A DNA stretch of 64,000 nt from Phycisphaeraceae bacterium. GTDB taxonomy: Bacteria; Planctomycetota; Phycisphaerae; Phycisphaerales; UBA1924. A program made the position numbers and the translations under genes. Shown here piece by piece: positions 27,164 through 36,773 of this stretch. Position 1 is the first letter of the stretch. Each line of letters opens with the position of its first letter. The notes beneath the pieces are model-generated. The model searched no databases. It was given only the letters and a program-made list of their open reading frames with translations, and was not told the DNA's origin. The stretch covers positions 186,001-250,000 of the forward strand of contig JAHBXB010000003.1 of the NCBI GenBank assembly GCA_019636655.1, read 5' to 3'.

Positions 27164-30100
27164 ATGGATCAAGAGCAGGTCATCATCAACGAACTTGCCC
27201 AACAGATCATCGAGTCTGGCCAGACCGCAGAGGATGTCTGCCGCAACCGCCCGGATCTCCTTGACAGGGTTCGTCGATTGTCGATCGTGGCTCGGGCGCT
27301 CGAGGGAGAGCTCAAGGAGCTCTTTCCCTCCTCTGATGAATTGAGGGCCGACGAGCCCGCGATGTCGCTGGACCGCTCATTCCCTCTGATTCCTGGATAC
27401 GAGATTCAGAGCGTCCTTGGCTACGGCGGGATGGGCGTGGTGTACAAGGCGGCTCACCTCGCGCTACATCGAACGGTCGCGATTAAGATGCCGCTCGCCG
27501 GCGCGTTGTCGAGCCCGACGGAAAGGCAAAGACACATCCGTGAAGCGCGGGCGATCGCAGCGCTTGGGCACCCGAACATCGTCACCGTCCATGACGTCGG
27601 TGAAGTCGAGGGCAAGCCGTACTTCACGATGGAGTTCGTGGACGGGCAACACCTGGGCAGCTGTCTCGCCAATACGCCTCAGCCGGCGCACCGAGCCGCT
27701 TCGATGCTCGCGCTCCTCGCGGACGCGGTTGCCTGTGCACACCGCGCCGGGATCACTCACCGTGACTTGAAACCGGCCAACATCTTGCTCACCGCGGACG
27801 GCACGCCCAAGATCACCGACTTCGGGCTCGCTCGACGCCATGACGTCGACGCCACGCTAACCGTATCCGGATTCCAGTTCGGTACACCCAGCTACATGTC
27901 TCCCGAGCAAGCAAGCGGCAAGACCGACGGGCAGAGCACAAGCGTCGACATCTATGCACTCGGGGCGATCCTCTATGAGATGCTGACGGGCCGGCCCCCC
28001 TTCCGGGGCGACTCTCCGGTTGAAACCGTACGGCAGGTGATCCAAACAGAACCGGCTCCGCCCTCGCGTCTCAACCCCACTGTGCCACGCGATCTTGAGA
28101 CAATCTGCCTGGCCTGCCTCCGAAAGGACCCGGCGCGGCGGTATCCGACCGCAGCGGCCCTCGCGGAAGACATCGGGCGGTTCCTGCGAGGCGAGCCGAT
28201 CGCCGCGCGACGGACAAGCGCCGCCGAACGCTTGCTTAAGTGGGCGCGCCGTCACCCCGCCGCCTCGGTGGCGGCTGTCTTTCTGGCCGTCGTTGTCGCG
28301 GCGGGCGGTGTTGTACTCGATCGGGCCCTCTGGGCCCGCGCCGAGCTGCGGCGCAGCGTGAACAATGATCTGGCCGAACTGGAGCGCTCGGAGCGCAGCG
28401 GCCAATGGGCCGATGCGCGCGAAGCGCTCGAACGCGCCAAGGGCAGGCTGGGCGACCGCGACGTATCCGACGCTCGCGCACGCATCCGTCAGTCTGAACG
28501 CGATCTGGGGCTTGTAACGCAACTGGCCGCGATCCGGCTCGGTGGCGCGGAGATCATCGGTGGGAGAGTCAATTTCGCCGAGTCGGCAGCACAGTACAAA
28601 GAAGCGTTCGACGCGGCCGGATTGACTTTGGAGACCCTCCCGCCTGCGGCCGTTGCGGAGCGTATCCGCTCTTCTCCGATCCGCAACGAGTTGATCGCGG
28701 CTCTCGACGACTGGTCAACAGTCGTCCCGAGCCGGGATCTACTCGACAAGATCTACGCGGTCGCCCGAGATGCCGACCCAGACCCTCGTTGGCGCGACAA
28801 GGTGCGTGATGCATCCATCATCGATGATGTCGAGGCGCTGACCACACTGGCTAACGAAGCGACGATCAGCGAACAATCGCCCTCGATACTGGTTGCGCTC
28901 GGCCGCCGCCTCGACCGCGCCAAGGGTGAGCCCATTGCGTTCTGCCGGCGCGTCCAGCTCCAGTATCCCAGCGATTTTTGGGTGAACTTGCAGATCGGGA
29001 GTCTGCTCCAGAAGAAGCGCAGTCCCGAGTCGGTTGGGTACTACCTCGCGGCACGAGCGATCCGTCCGGACACCCTGATCGTTCCCATGAACTTGAGCGC
29101 GGAGATGTCCTACCAGGGGCGAACGGCCGAGGCGATCGACTACGCTTGGCGGGCCATCGATGTTGATCCACGCTCCGCGACGGTGTACGCGAACCTCGGC
29201 ATCTGCTTCATGCAGTTTGGTCGATACGACGAGGCCATCATCGCTTGCCGCGATGCGCTCGCGATCGATCCACATCACACGTTTGCGACAGGTGTCATGT
29301 GCCAGACGCTGATGAAAGACGGCCGTATTGACGAAGCGCTCGCCGCGGCCAAACAGTTCCTGGGCGACTTGCCCCAGGAAGTACCGGATGGTGAGTCGAT
29401 CGCCCGCCTGGTGGTTCAATACAAGGACCTCCTCGCGCGAGAGCAGCAGGTGAGCGACGTGCTGGCCGGAACCGAGCAGGTCGGGGCGTTCCGCCGCCGA
29501 CAGCTCGCCTCGGTGTGCCTGCTCAAAAAGCGCTACGGAGAGGCGGTTCGGCTTTACGAGGAGGCGTTCACCGCCGATCCCACCGTTGCCAACGATGTCT
29601 TCTCTCAAACACGCTTCGAAGCGGCATGCGCTGCGGCCAGGGCCTCCGAACAGATGAAGGACGCGACAGAGCGGGTTCGATTGCTCAACATTGCTGTCTC
29701 GTGGCTGCGTGCCGATATTGAAGGGTGGTCAGCCGTGCTGGCCGGCGGCAAGGAACCAGAGCGACAGACACTTCTAAGGACGGTCTATTCATGGAGGTGG
29801 GAGCCGCGACTTGCATCGATACGCGATGCCCGTCCGCTGCGGAGTTGGCCGCAGGAGCAACAGGCTCAATGCCGTATGCTCTGGCGCGAACTGGAGACAC
29901 TGATCGCGCGAGCGCAAATCGCGGCGCCGTCCGCAGATCGGCCTATTCAGATAGACGTCGCCTCGCTGAAGCGTGGCCGCGAACTCGCCGCCAAGGGCGA
30001 TTGGGCAGGGGCAAACAGCTTCTACGCACGTGTCCTCGAGAGTGGTCCGAATGACGACGGTGAGTTTTGGTTTGAGTGCGCCGCCGTTCAGTTGCTCTCG

Positions 30101-30601
30101 GGCTATGCGACGGGCTACCGATCAGTGTGCAGCACTTTAATTGAAGGAGAGGGAACCAGAGGTGCACGCGCCTACCTCGTAGCTAGGGCGGCCACGCTTG
30201 CCGATTGTGGACTTCCTCACCCCGCTCTTGTCGACCGACTCGCCAAGCACACTGAGCTCCGCTTGAATGCCACCCAGTTCTGGGCACAAACGCAGCAAGG
30301 AGCCTTGGCGTACCGAGCCGGCCGGTACGACGAGGCGGGGGCGTTTTTTGAACAGAGCCTGAAGACCGATGCGCGTCCGGGCCGCGCCGTGGTGAACTGG
30401 CTGTGGTTGTCGCTCACCCGGCAACGCCAGGGCAAGACGGAGGAGGCTCGCGCCTTGCTGACAAGGTCCCAGCACTGGCTGGATCAGTACCGCGACGGCG
30501 TGCCGCCCGAGGCCGACGCGGAGGCCGGCTTGCACCTCCACAACTGGCTCGAGGCGAACGTGCTCCGTCGGGAGGCGGAGTCAGCGCTCTCGCCCAACTG
30601 A
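27164..30601 (+). CDS. Membrane Ser/Thr protein kinase with TPR repeats
   Basis: 1145 residues. A short N-terminal helical region precedes a Hanks-type kinase domain (about 75-345): GYGGMGVVYKA loop, VAIKMP Lys, HRDLKPANILL catalytic loop, DFGLA and a GTPSYMSPEQ activation segment. One transmembrane helix (ASVAAVFLAVVVAAGGVVL, about 365-385) puts the rest outside. The C-terminal 750 residues are helical with tetratricopeptide units (e.g. AEAIDYAWRAIDVDPRSATVYANLG). It presumably senses a protein or stress signal through the TPR part and phosphorylates cytoplasmic targets, the neighbouring sigma factor being the obvious candidate. Confidence 0.93.
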   Translation: MDQEQVIINELAQQIIESGQTAEDVCRNRPDLLDRVRRLSIVARALEGELKELFPSSDELRADEPAMSLDRSFPLIPGYEIQSVLGYGGMGVVYKAAHLALHRTVAIKMPLAGALSSPTERQRHIREARAIAALGHPNIVTVHDVGEVEGKPYFTMEFVDGQHLGSCLANTPQPAHRAASMLALLADAVACAHRAGITHRDLKPANILLTADGTPKITDFGLARRHDVDATLTVSGFQFGTPSYMSPEQASGKTDGQSTSVDIYALGAILYEMLTGRPPFRGDSPVETVRQVIQTEPAPPSRLNPTVPRDLETICLACLRKDPARRYPTAAALAEDIGRFLRGEPIAARRTSAAERLLKWARRHPAASVAAVFLAVVVAAGGVVLDRALWARAELRRSVNNDLAELERSERSGQWADAREALERAKGRLGDRDVSDARARIRQSERDLGLVTQLAAIRLGGAEIIGGRVNFAESAAQYKEAFDAAGLTLETLPPAAVAERIRSSPIRNELIAALDDWSTVVPSRDLLDKIYAVARDADPDPRWRDKVRDASIIDDVEALTTLANEATISEQSPSILVALGRRLDRAKGEPIAFCRRVQLQYPSDFWVNLQIGSLLQKKRSPESVGYYLAARAIRPDTLIVPMNLSAEMSYQGRTAEAIDYAWRAIDVDPRSATVYANLGICFMQFGRYDEAIIACRDALAIDPHHTFATGVMCQTLMKDGRIDEALAAAKQFLGDLPQEVPDGESIARLVVQYKDLLAREQQVSDVLAGTEQVGAFRRRQLASVCLLKKRYGEAVRLYEEAFTADPTVANDVFSQTRFEAACAAARASEQMKDATERVRLLNIAVSWLRADIEGWSAVLAGGKEPERQTLLRTVYSWRWEPRLASIRDARPLRSWPQEQQAQCRMLWRELETLIARAQIAAPSADRPIQIDVASLKRGRELAAKGDWAGANSFYARVLESGPNDDGEFWFECAAVQLLSGYATGYRSVCSTLIEGEGTRGARAYLVARAATLADCGLPHPALVDRLAKHTELRLNATQFWAQTQQGALAYRAGRYDEAGAFFEQSLKTDARPGRAVVNWLWLSLTRQRQGKTEEARALLTRSQHWLDQYRDGVPPEADAEAGLHLHNWLEANVLRREAESALSPN

Positions 30602-30619
30602 CTAACGCACTCCGCCGAA

Positions 30620-30763
30620 TTACTGGCGACACAGACCTCGACCCGCAGCGACTCGGCAGAGAAGCGTCCGATTGAGCGTTGTGTCGGTCCGGGACTGGCT
30701 GTAGTACGTGAACGTATCGATTTCACGGCCGTCCGCCGGATTGATTGTTGCCAAGCCGGCCAT
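30620..30763 (-). pseudogene. 5' remnant of an aldehyde dehydrogenase gene
   Basis: From an ATG at 30763 with GAGGA upstream, the first 20 residues (MAGLATINPADGREIDTF) match the typical start of succinate-semialdehyde-type NAD-dependent aldehyde dehydrogenases; after that similarity is lost and the frame ends after 47 codons. The remaining 400+ residues of such an enzyme are missing. The call rests on a short match. Confidence 0.5.
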
Positions 30764-30810
30764 GTGCGTTTCCTCGAAAGTGAGACGTGAATGAGATGGG
30801 ACGACGGCGA

Positions 30811-31203
30811 TCAGTTTCCGAGGATCTCCAGGTGAATAACCTCGGGTAGTCTCGCGAACCACGCCTGCGCGTGGGGCGTACAGTTTCGGGACTCGAAGTC
30901 CGCCTTGCTTGCGAAGATCTCGTAGAAGACGAAGTGGCCGCGCGACTCGCGGTCCTCGTGCAGGAGGTAGAGTCAGGTTATTGGGTTCGCGGCGGACATG
31001 GGCGATAAGCGACTAGGTAGCGGTACGCAGTTCGCTTTCTTTGCCGGGCTTGGCGCGAACCTCGGCGACGACCGCGACCGCCACGGATGGGATTTGTTCG
31101 TAGTCGGCGATCGATCCGTCGCGCCCGGTGGCGCATCCCCCGTCGTGAGCGCGACCGCGGCACATGCCGCGAATATCACGATTCCAGAGTACTGTTGCGA
31201 CAT
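30811..31203 (-). pseudogene. Decayed exported antibiotic-biosynthesis-monooxygenase domain gene
   Basis: Three pieces in different frames add up to one ABM (quinol-monooxygenase-like) protein. A signal peptide starts at 31203 (MSQQYSGIVIFAACAAVALT). After a frameshift comes VAVVAEVRAKPGKESEL, then an in-frame TAG, then after another frameshift LYLLHEDRESRGHFVFYEIF and HAQAWFARLPE up to TGA at 30811. At least two frameshifts and one stop make it nonfunctional unless the assembly is wrong here. Same strand as the VOC gene upstream. Confidence 0.75.
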
Positions 31204-31287
31204 GATCGGTGCTCTCCACTGGTAAGAGACCTGGTGGAGGCACTCTGCCAGCATCGTGGTGAGAAGACAACAGCTCGATACGATCCA

Positions 31288-32139
31288 TCAACGTCTAGAA
31301 GCGCCTTGCCGAGCCTCTCTCGCCTCGTCGAAGACGCGTTTGACCGGCGGGAGCGCCTGCACGAACTCAAGCTGCTCGCCCTCTGGACCCTTGCAGTAGA
31401 TCAACCGCCAGCCATTGGACCGGCCCTCCGTGACGCCGTTGCTGTTGGCCTCAAGGGGTGCGGCGAGCCGCGCCTCTTCGGTGGTTACGGTGACAACACG
31501 ATTCGCCTTCACTTGGGACATGCCCCGGCGGGACGCCTCTGCCTCCAGGTCTGCGATGAATGTGTTGAAGTCGGCATCGTCCCGGATGTGGAAGCAGATA
31601 TGCATCATCCGCGGGAAGGCAGGGCTCATGAGATCCAGGGGCGCGGCGAAGCTGTCGCCTGTGCCGGAAGGCTGACCGGCGTCTCGGTACTGCAGCAGTT
31701 CGAGCACCACGTTGTCAAACTGGATGAACCGAACATCGAGCCGCTGTAAGCCGTTCTTCAGATCCGGGATTCCCATGGTGCGTGGATTGATCTTCCGCAC
31801 GCGTGCCTCAATCTCCTGGTCGGTGAGCAACGTGTTGTGGATTCGTTCCCCCTGGAAATCGCCGTCGCGCATGATCTCGGTGCCGCCGAGGACCTCCGTG
31901 TAAAACTCGAAGGCCCGGTCCATGTTCTGGACGGTGAGGCCGACGTGCTGCACCCCCCGCAGCCGAGCCACGAGCGATCCGCCCTTTCCCCCGCTCTCAC
32001 TCGGGGCGGCCGCTGTTTGACCCGCGGCCGGACTGGTAAGCATGGTGGAGGCGATCGATCCGGTCACAATCACTCCTGCCGCCGCTTTCAGAACTTCTCG
32101 GCGCGCCACTTGTGAACTCTCCTCGGTAGGGTCGAACAT
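31288..32139 (-). CDS. Tat-exported VOC-fold (glyoxalase/dioxygenase-like) protein
   Basis: 283 residues. The N-terminus carries a twin-arginine-like signal (ARREVLKAAAGVIVTG) and an Ala/Thr-rich cleavage region. The mature part has a vicinal-oxygen-chelate fold: VQHVGLTVQNMDRAFEFYTEVLGG opens the first beta-alpha-beta-beta-beta unit, with a His metal ligand in QHVG. A second unit contains HICFHI and ends LIYCKGPEGEQLEFVQ with the Glu ligand. Start at 32139 with AAGGAG 6 nt upstream. Reaction unknown; the family includes glyoxalases, dioxygenases and fosfomycin-type thiol transferases. Confidence 0.82.
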   Translation of the reverse strand: MFDPTEESSQVARREVLKAAAGVIVTGSIASTMLTSPAAGQTAAAPSESGGKGGSLVARLRGVQHVGLTVQNMDRAFEFYTEVLGGTEIMRDGDFQGERIHNTLLTDQEIEARVRKINPRTMGIPDLKNGLQRLDVRFIQFDNVVLELLQYRDAGQPSGTGDSFAAPLDLMSPAFPRMMHICFHIRDDADFNTFIADLEAEASRRGMSQVKANRVVTVTTEEARLAAPLEANSNGVTEGRSNGWRLIYCKGPEGEQLEFVQALPPVKRVFDEAREARQGASRR

Positions 32140-32882
32140 CTGCGTCTCCTTGAGTGTTTTGGGTCCTCGCTCCAGCCGCACCCGGCAACTGCACGACCAC
32201 GTACCGGGCTCCAAGTTCGACCGGAGCCAGCCGGGTGGCATCCTGAGCGTATCCCCACGACACTGGGCTCCGGTGGCGGACTCCTGGCCCTTGCTGTCGA
32301 TCGCTTACCTCGCCCGCTTCCTGTCTATCGCAGATGTCGCGGCCCGCTGGACTGGGTGCGATTCGTAGAACGAAGCGCGGATGCAGACCGTCGCGTGCGG
32401 CGCGGGCCCGGTGCAGACCGCGTTCTGGGTTGTTTGGCCGCTGGCGTGGCCGGCTCCCCTGGCAGCGGCGCTGCTGGCGGGAACGCTCTCACTCACAGAG
32501 ACGCAGGCGACGGGGACACTCATCCCACAGGACCCGCCGGTGCTGACCACCAAGCTACTAACTTGGGCTCACGCGGTACGGTCCGACCGTGGTACGCGGC
32601 GGATGCTGCTCGGATGCGTGGACTACCAGCGGGCAACGCGCGTTCGTTGTAGAAGCGACGGGGCGTGGCTCTGCGCCGCACCCCCTATCCCCACGAGGAG
32701 GCTCCCTTTCTGTCAGGCTGATAGACGGCCCCGCCGTGACGCGGAAGGAGCGTCAGTGACCTGTCGGCTCTGACCTTTTCTCCTATGCGGCCTTGCTGAA
32801 GTAGGACCCAAACACAGCCCGAATCGATATCGTCGCGGAGCCCCGGGGGCTTGCCGGAGAATGTCGACGGTCGCCATAGCTG
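32140..32882. other. Intergenic, no convincing gene
   Basis: 743 bp. Only short overlapping frames are open; the longest, at 32381-32773 (+), has a hydrophobic stretch but no recognisable domain or ribosome-binding site. Likely decayed sequence beside the element remnant. Confidence 0.5.
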
Positions 32883-33315
32883 GCCCCCGCTACTTCTTGT
32901 GTGAAGGGAACTTGCGCAACATCGCAGGTCCTTTTTTCGTGCCCGCGGTGGCCATTTGACCTCTGTTTTGGCCCCGCGTCCGCGAAAGCCCGGACCTGCC
33001 ATGAGGACCAGCACGGTCCCGCGGCCAGTCTTAAGAAGCGCGGCGGCACCTACTACGCCCAGTGGGACATCGGAACGAAGCAGCGGCGGGTAGCCCTCAA
33101 GACTTCGTCGCTCCAGGTTGCCAAGGAACGGCTCAGGAAGATCGAGTCCAGGCTCGCCGCGGGATTCGATGATCCGCTCCCGACACGGACACCGATCGGC
33201 GAGATCGTCGCCGCGTACGTCCGCCAGATGCGGCTCGTGAAGACCGCGAAGAGCGCCCAGACGGACGTCTACTACCTGCGCCAGATGTTCGGCCCGTGCT
33301 GCCCCGAGGTCGAGA
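32883..33315 (+). pseudogene. Broken copy of the integrative element's left end and integrase N-terminus
   Basis: Nearly identical to 10997-11440: the last 10 nt of the tRNA-iMet, the element-borne terminator and the first ~98 codons of the integrase. A 10-bp deletion removes exactly the ribosome-binding site and the GTG start, and similarity ends at about 33315 before the catalytic domain. The frame stays open into unrelated sequence to 33698. It cannot make a recombinase. Confidence 0.9.
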
Positions 33316-33764
33316 CTCCCAGTCGAACGGGAACCCCAGCCGTCAGACGTCTGCTGTGGGAGGAACCAAGTCCGCAACATGTTCCCCATCGTGGCCGTGT
33401 CCACCGCGCAGATTGCAGCCGAGCAGGTGAGGTGTCTTCATTCCACAGATGGCGCACAGCAAGGGATTCGCGACTTGTGGCTCGAAGCCTGGGGCATGGG
33501 CACGCCTCGGAAGCAGCCTTTGCCGTCCATGCAGCAGCGGCAGCAGAAGCCAAAGACACTTTCCCGCTTGGATGTACGTTCGGACGTCACCCGCGCCAGG
33601 TGCGGCAGCGCGTCGACCCACACCGACAATCAGCATCGTGCCCTTCCCGTCGATGTGGGGCCAGCCGCACAGGCAAGCGTGGGTATGCCGCCGCGTAGCC
33701 ACCCGGAGAGGCTGGTCCGCATGCCGATCATGGGCGGCAGGCCTCTGCACCCTCACCGGCCGGC
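33316..33764. other. Intergenic, nothing recognised
   Basis: About 450 bp between the integrase remnant and the tRNA-Val promoter. Frames on both strands are open over 100-160 codons but the translations have no domain, signal peptide or consistent start. Confidence 0.5.
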
Positions 33765-33793
33765 TTGCACCCGTCCATCAACCGGCGTATTGT
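33765..33793 (+). promoter_or_regulatory. Sigma-70-type promoter of tRNA-Val
   Basis: TTGCAC (33765-33770), 17-bp spacer, TATTGT (33788-33793). The tRNA begins 36 nt downstream of the -10 box. Confidence 0.6.
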
Positions 33794-33828
33794 CATCCCG
33801 ATCCTGTTCGGAACGGACAGGACACCCG

Positions 33829-33902
33829 GGGCGCATAGCTCAGTTGGCTAGAGCGCAGCTGTCACATAGCTGAGGTCACAGGTTCGAGCCCTGTTGCGCC
33901 CA
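33829..33902 (+). tRNA. tRNA-Val (CAC)
   Basis: 74-nt cloverleaf: acceptor GGGCGCA/TGCGCCC fully paired, D-stem GCTC/GAGC, anticodon stem CAGCT/AGCTG with loop GTCACAT (anticodon CAC, reads GTG), T-arm ACAGG-TTCGAGC-CCTGT. Discriminator A; no encoded CCA (TTTG follows). Confidence 0.95.
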
Positions 33903-34063
33903 TTTGCCCGATTCCGGCTGATTTTCGGCCAAGCGGCCCTTTTGTCGGAATCGTCGATCTTCAACGCGCGTTGATGTGTTGTTCAGCCGGGCTTCGGTCC
34001 GTGATGTGTGCGACCGATCGCTCGGCGGGCGTGTTCGCGGCCACGTCATGCGAAAGGCAACAC

Positions 34064-34282
34064 ATGCAACCCCAACGCATTGTCGGAATCGCGCTGCTGA
34101 TCATCGGCGCCATCCTGCTCATCATGGGGCTCCAGGCGTTTGACTCCTTCGGCTCGCAGGTCTCAGAGTTCTTCACCGGCTCCCCGACCGACCGTGCCGT
34201 GTGGATGACCATCGGTGGCATCGCGGCGATTGCCGTGGGCATCGCTTCGACCCTGGTGCCATCCCGAGCCGGCCGTCAGTAG
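34064..34282 (+). CDS. DUF3185-type small membrane protein
   Basis: 72 residues with two predicted membrane helices: RIVGIALLIIGAILLIMGLQA and MTIGGIAAIAVGIASTLV, separated by a polar loop (DSFGSQVSEFFTG). This is the layout of the DUF3185 family, of unknown function. The ATG at 34064 is chosen because it starts directly at the conserved region; the frame is open back to 33971. It ends 21 bp before the converging copA gene. Confidence 0.72.
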   Translation: MQPQRIVGIALLIIGAILLIMGLQAFDSFGSQVSEFFTGSPTDRAVWMTIGGIAAIAVGIASTLVPSRAGRQ

Positions 34283-34302
34283 ATCCGGCGTGCGCAGTGT
34301 CG

Positions 34303-36714
34303 TTACTCAAGCCTGGCATGGCGGAGCCGCAGGCTGTTGAGCACCACGCTCACGCTGCTGAACGCCATCGCTCCGCTCGCGATGATTGGAGAAAGCAGCC
34401 ATCCGGTCACGGGGTAGAGCACCCCCGCGGCGATGGGGATGCCGATGGTGTTGTAGATGAACGCCCAGAAGAGGTTCTGCCTGATCGTCCGCATGGTGGC
34501 TCGCGACAGCCTGATGGCGCCGGCCACCGCCCGAAGGTCGCCCCGCATCAGCGTGATGTCGGCCGATTCCATTGCTACGTCGGTTCCCGTACCGATCGCC
34601 ATGCCTACGTCGGCCTGAGTGAGGGCCGGCGCATCGTTGATCCCGTCTCCGACCATGGCCACGACATGCCCCTCGGACTGGAGCGACCGCACGTGCTCCG
34701 CCTTGTCCTTTGGCAGCACCTCGGCGAAGACCTGATCGACGGCGACGCTGGAGGCGACGGCCTCGGCGACGCGGCGGTTGTCGCCGGTCAGCATGACGAC
34801 GCGGAGGCCCATTCCATGCATGGCCGCGATCGCGCCCTTGGACTCAGGACGAACGGTGTCTGCGACCGCCACGATCCCGGCCTCGCGTCCATCCACGGCC
34901 ACAAACATCGGCGTTCGCCCCTGCCCTGCGAGTTCCTCGGCCCTTCCGCCGAGGGTGACCTTGATGCCACGCTGCTCGAGCATCGCCGCGTTCCCGACGA
35001 GCACGGCCCGACCATCGACGACGGCTTCGACTCCGTGCCCAACGATTGCCTCGAACCGCTCTGGCTCCGAGAGCGACACGCCCCGCGCCGCCGCCTCGCG
35101 AACAATCGCGGCCGCGAGCGGATGCTCGCTGTGGCGCTCGGCCGACGCGGCCACCCTCACAAGTTCGGCGTCGTCGAAACCCGTGGCGGGCGCCACCTCA
35201 GCCACCGACGGCCTGCCCTCCGTGATTGTGCCCGTCTTATCGAGAACGATCGCGGTCAGCTTGTGGGCCGTCTCAAGAGCCTCCCCGCCCTTGATGAGAA
35301 TCCCCTGCTCGGCGCCCCGTCCGGTGCCGACCATGACCGCCGTTGGCGTCGCCAGGCCGAGCGCACAGGGACACGCGATGATGAGCACCGACACACCCGC
35401 GATCAGGGCCATGCTGAGGCGTTCGTCTCCCGTCCACACCAGCCACCAGACCGCGAAGGTCGCCAGCGCGGTGACGATGACGACCGGTACGAAGATCCCG
35501 CTGATGCGGTCGACCAGTCGCGCGATCGGGGCCTTGCTTCCCTGGGCCTCCTGCACAAGCCGGACGATCTGCTGCAGCGCCGTGTCGGCGCCGACCTTCG
35601 TCGCGACCAGCCGTAGCGACCCCGTCGAGTTCATGGTGGCGCCGAAGACACTGTCATCAGCCGCTTTCTCCACCGGGATGCTCTCGCCGGTCAGCATCGA
35701 CTCATCGACAGCCGACCGGCCGCTCTCCACACGCCCGTCAACCGGGATCTTTTCGCCCGGCCGCACCAGCACCGTATCGCCGACGGCCACAGACTCGACC
35801 GGCACATCCTGCTCGAACCCGCCTCGTACGATCCGAGCAGTCTTGGCCTGCAACCCGACCAGCCTCTTGATCGCGGCGGTCGTGCGTCCCGTCGCCCGGG
35901 CTTCAAAGTATTTTCCGAGAAGGATGAGCACGACAATGACCGCCGCGGCCTCGTAGTACACCGGAACCGTCGTCGCCGCGGAGCCGGCGTGCGTGGAACC
36001 GCCGGACGCGTGCGCAAAGAACTCCGGCCAGACCGTGGCCGCGAACGAATAGAAGAACGCCGCGCCCGTCCCCATCGCGACAAGCGTGTCCATGTTCGCA
36101 CTGAAGTGAACGAGCCCCCTCCATGCCGATCGAAAGAACTGCCATCCACACCAGAACACGACCGGTGCCGTAAGGCTGAGCTGGAGCCAGTTGATCCACG
36201 AGACGTTGAACGCGGCCACCCGCCCGTGCGACATCGCGATGACGAGCACCGGGAGCGCCAGCGCCGCGCCCACGATGGTCCTGACCAGAACCCTGCGGGC
36301 CTCGCCCTCCCCTGCATGCATGTGCGCGGAGTGATCTGCGGCATCGCCGGCGGATGGACCGCTGGGCGCCCGCATCGACGCGTGGTCGTGGCCCGCGTGC
36401 CCGTGTGGTGGAGCAGGTCGCCCAACCTTGCCTGGTGACGAGTGCACGACCGCGGTGTAGCCGAGGTCTTCGACTGCAGTCGCCAGTCGGGATGGATCAA
36501 TCACCGACGGGTCGTACCGCACCGTTGCCACCTTCGTCGCGAAGTTCACGCCGGCCGTGGCCACTCCGGGCTGCCTGCTCAACCGCTTCTCAATGCGCAC
36601 CGCGCAGGAGGCGCACGACATCCCTTCGATAGCAAGATCACAGCGCTCTATCGCCGGGTTGGCGATACGAGCGTCCTGATCGGTCTCTTGGTGGTGGTCG
36701 TGTTGATGGCTCAT
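34303..36714 (-). CDS. copA: Copper-translocating P1B-type ATPase
   Basis: 803 residues. A His-rich N-terminus ([10 protein letters not shown]) precedes one heavy-metal-associated domain with GMSCASC, a second His-rich linker ([10 protein letters not shown]) and eight membrane helices with the CPC ion site (IACPCALG). The cytoplasmic ATPase has the phosphorylated Asp in DKTGTITEG, the HP motif (SEHPLA) and [13 protein letters not shown] plus the HMA type indicates Cu(I)/Ag(I) export from the cytoplasm. GAGG 6 nt upstream supports the ATG. It follows cusA by 59 bp on the same strand, so cytoplasmic and periplasmic copper export are probably co-expressed. Confidence 0.95.
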   Translation of the reverse strand: MSHQHDHHQETDQDARIANPAIERCDLAIEGMSCASCAVRIEKRLSRQPGVATAGVNFATKVATVRYDPSVIDPSRLATAVEDLGYTAVVHSSPGKVGRPAPPHGHAGHDHASMRAPSGPSAGDAADHSAHMHAGEGEARRVLVRTIVGAALALPVLVIAMSHGRVAAFNVSWINWLQLSLTAPVVFWCGWQFFRSAWRGLVHFSANMDTLVAMGTGAAFFYSFAATVWPEFFAHASGGSTHAGSAATTVPVYYEAAAVIVVLILLGKYFEARATGRTTAAIKRLVGLQAKTARIVRGGFEQDVPVESVAVGDTVLVRPGEKIPVDGRVESGRSAVDESMLTGESIPVEKAADDSVFGATMNSTGSLRLVATKVGADTALQQIVRLVQEAQGSKAPIARLVDRISGIFVPVVIVTALATFAVWWLVWTGDERLSMALIAGVSVLIIACPCALGLATPTAVMVGTGRGAEQGILIKGGEALETAHKLTAIVLDKTGTITEGRPSVAEVAPATGFDDAELVRVAASAERHSEHPLAAAIVREAAARGVSLSEPERFEAIVGHGVEAVVDGRAVLVGNAAMLEQRGIKVTLGGRAEELAGQGRTPMFVAVDGREAGIVAVADTVRPESKGAIAAMHGMGLRVVMLTGDNRRVAEAVASSVAVDQVFAEVLPKDKAEHVRSLQSEGHVVAMVGDGINDAPALTQADVGMAIGTGTDVAMESADITLMRGDLRAVAGAIRLSRATMRTIRQNLFWAFIYNTIGIPIAAGVLYPVTGWLLSPIIASGAMAFSSVSVVLNSLRLRHARLE

Positions 36715-36773
36715 GGGAAGCCTCGCTATCTGGCCAGTCGCGACATCACGTCCAACACTCGCCGCGTGGCAGT

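Noticed and set aside
32381-32773. 130-codon plus-strand frame with a hydrophobic N-terminal part
   Set aside because: No ribosome-binding site, no recognised domain, and it sits in decayed sequence; support too thin for a gene call.
34201-35616. Long plus-strand frame antisense to copA
   Set aside because: His/Asp/Arg-rich shadow of a P-type ATPase gene.
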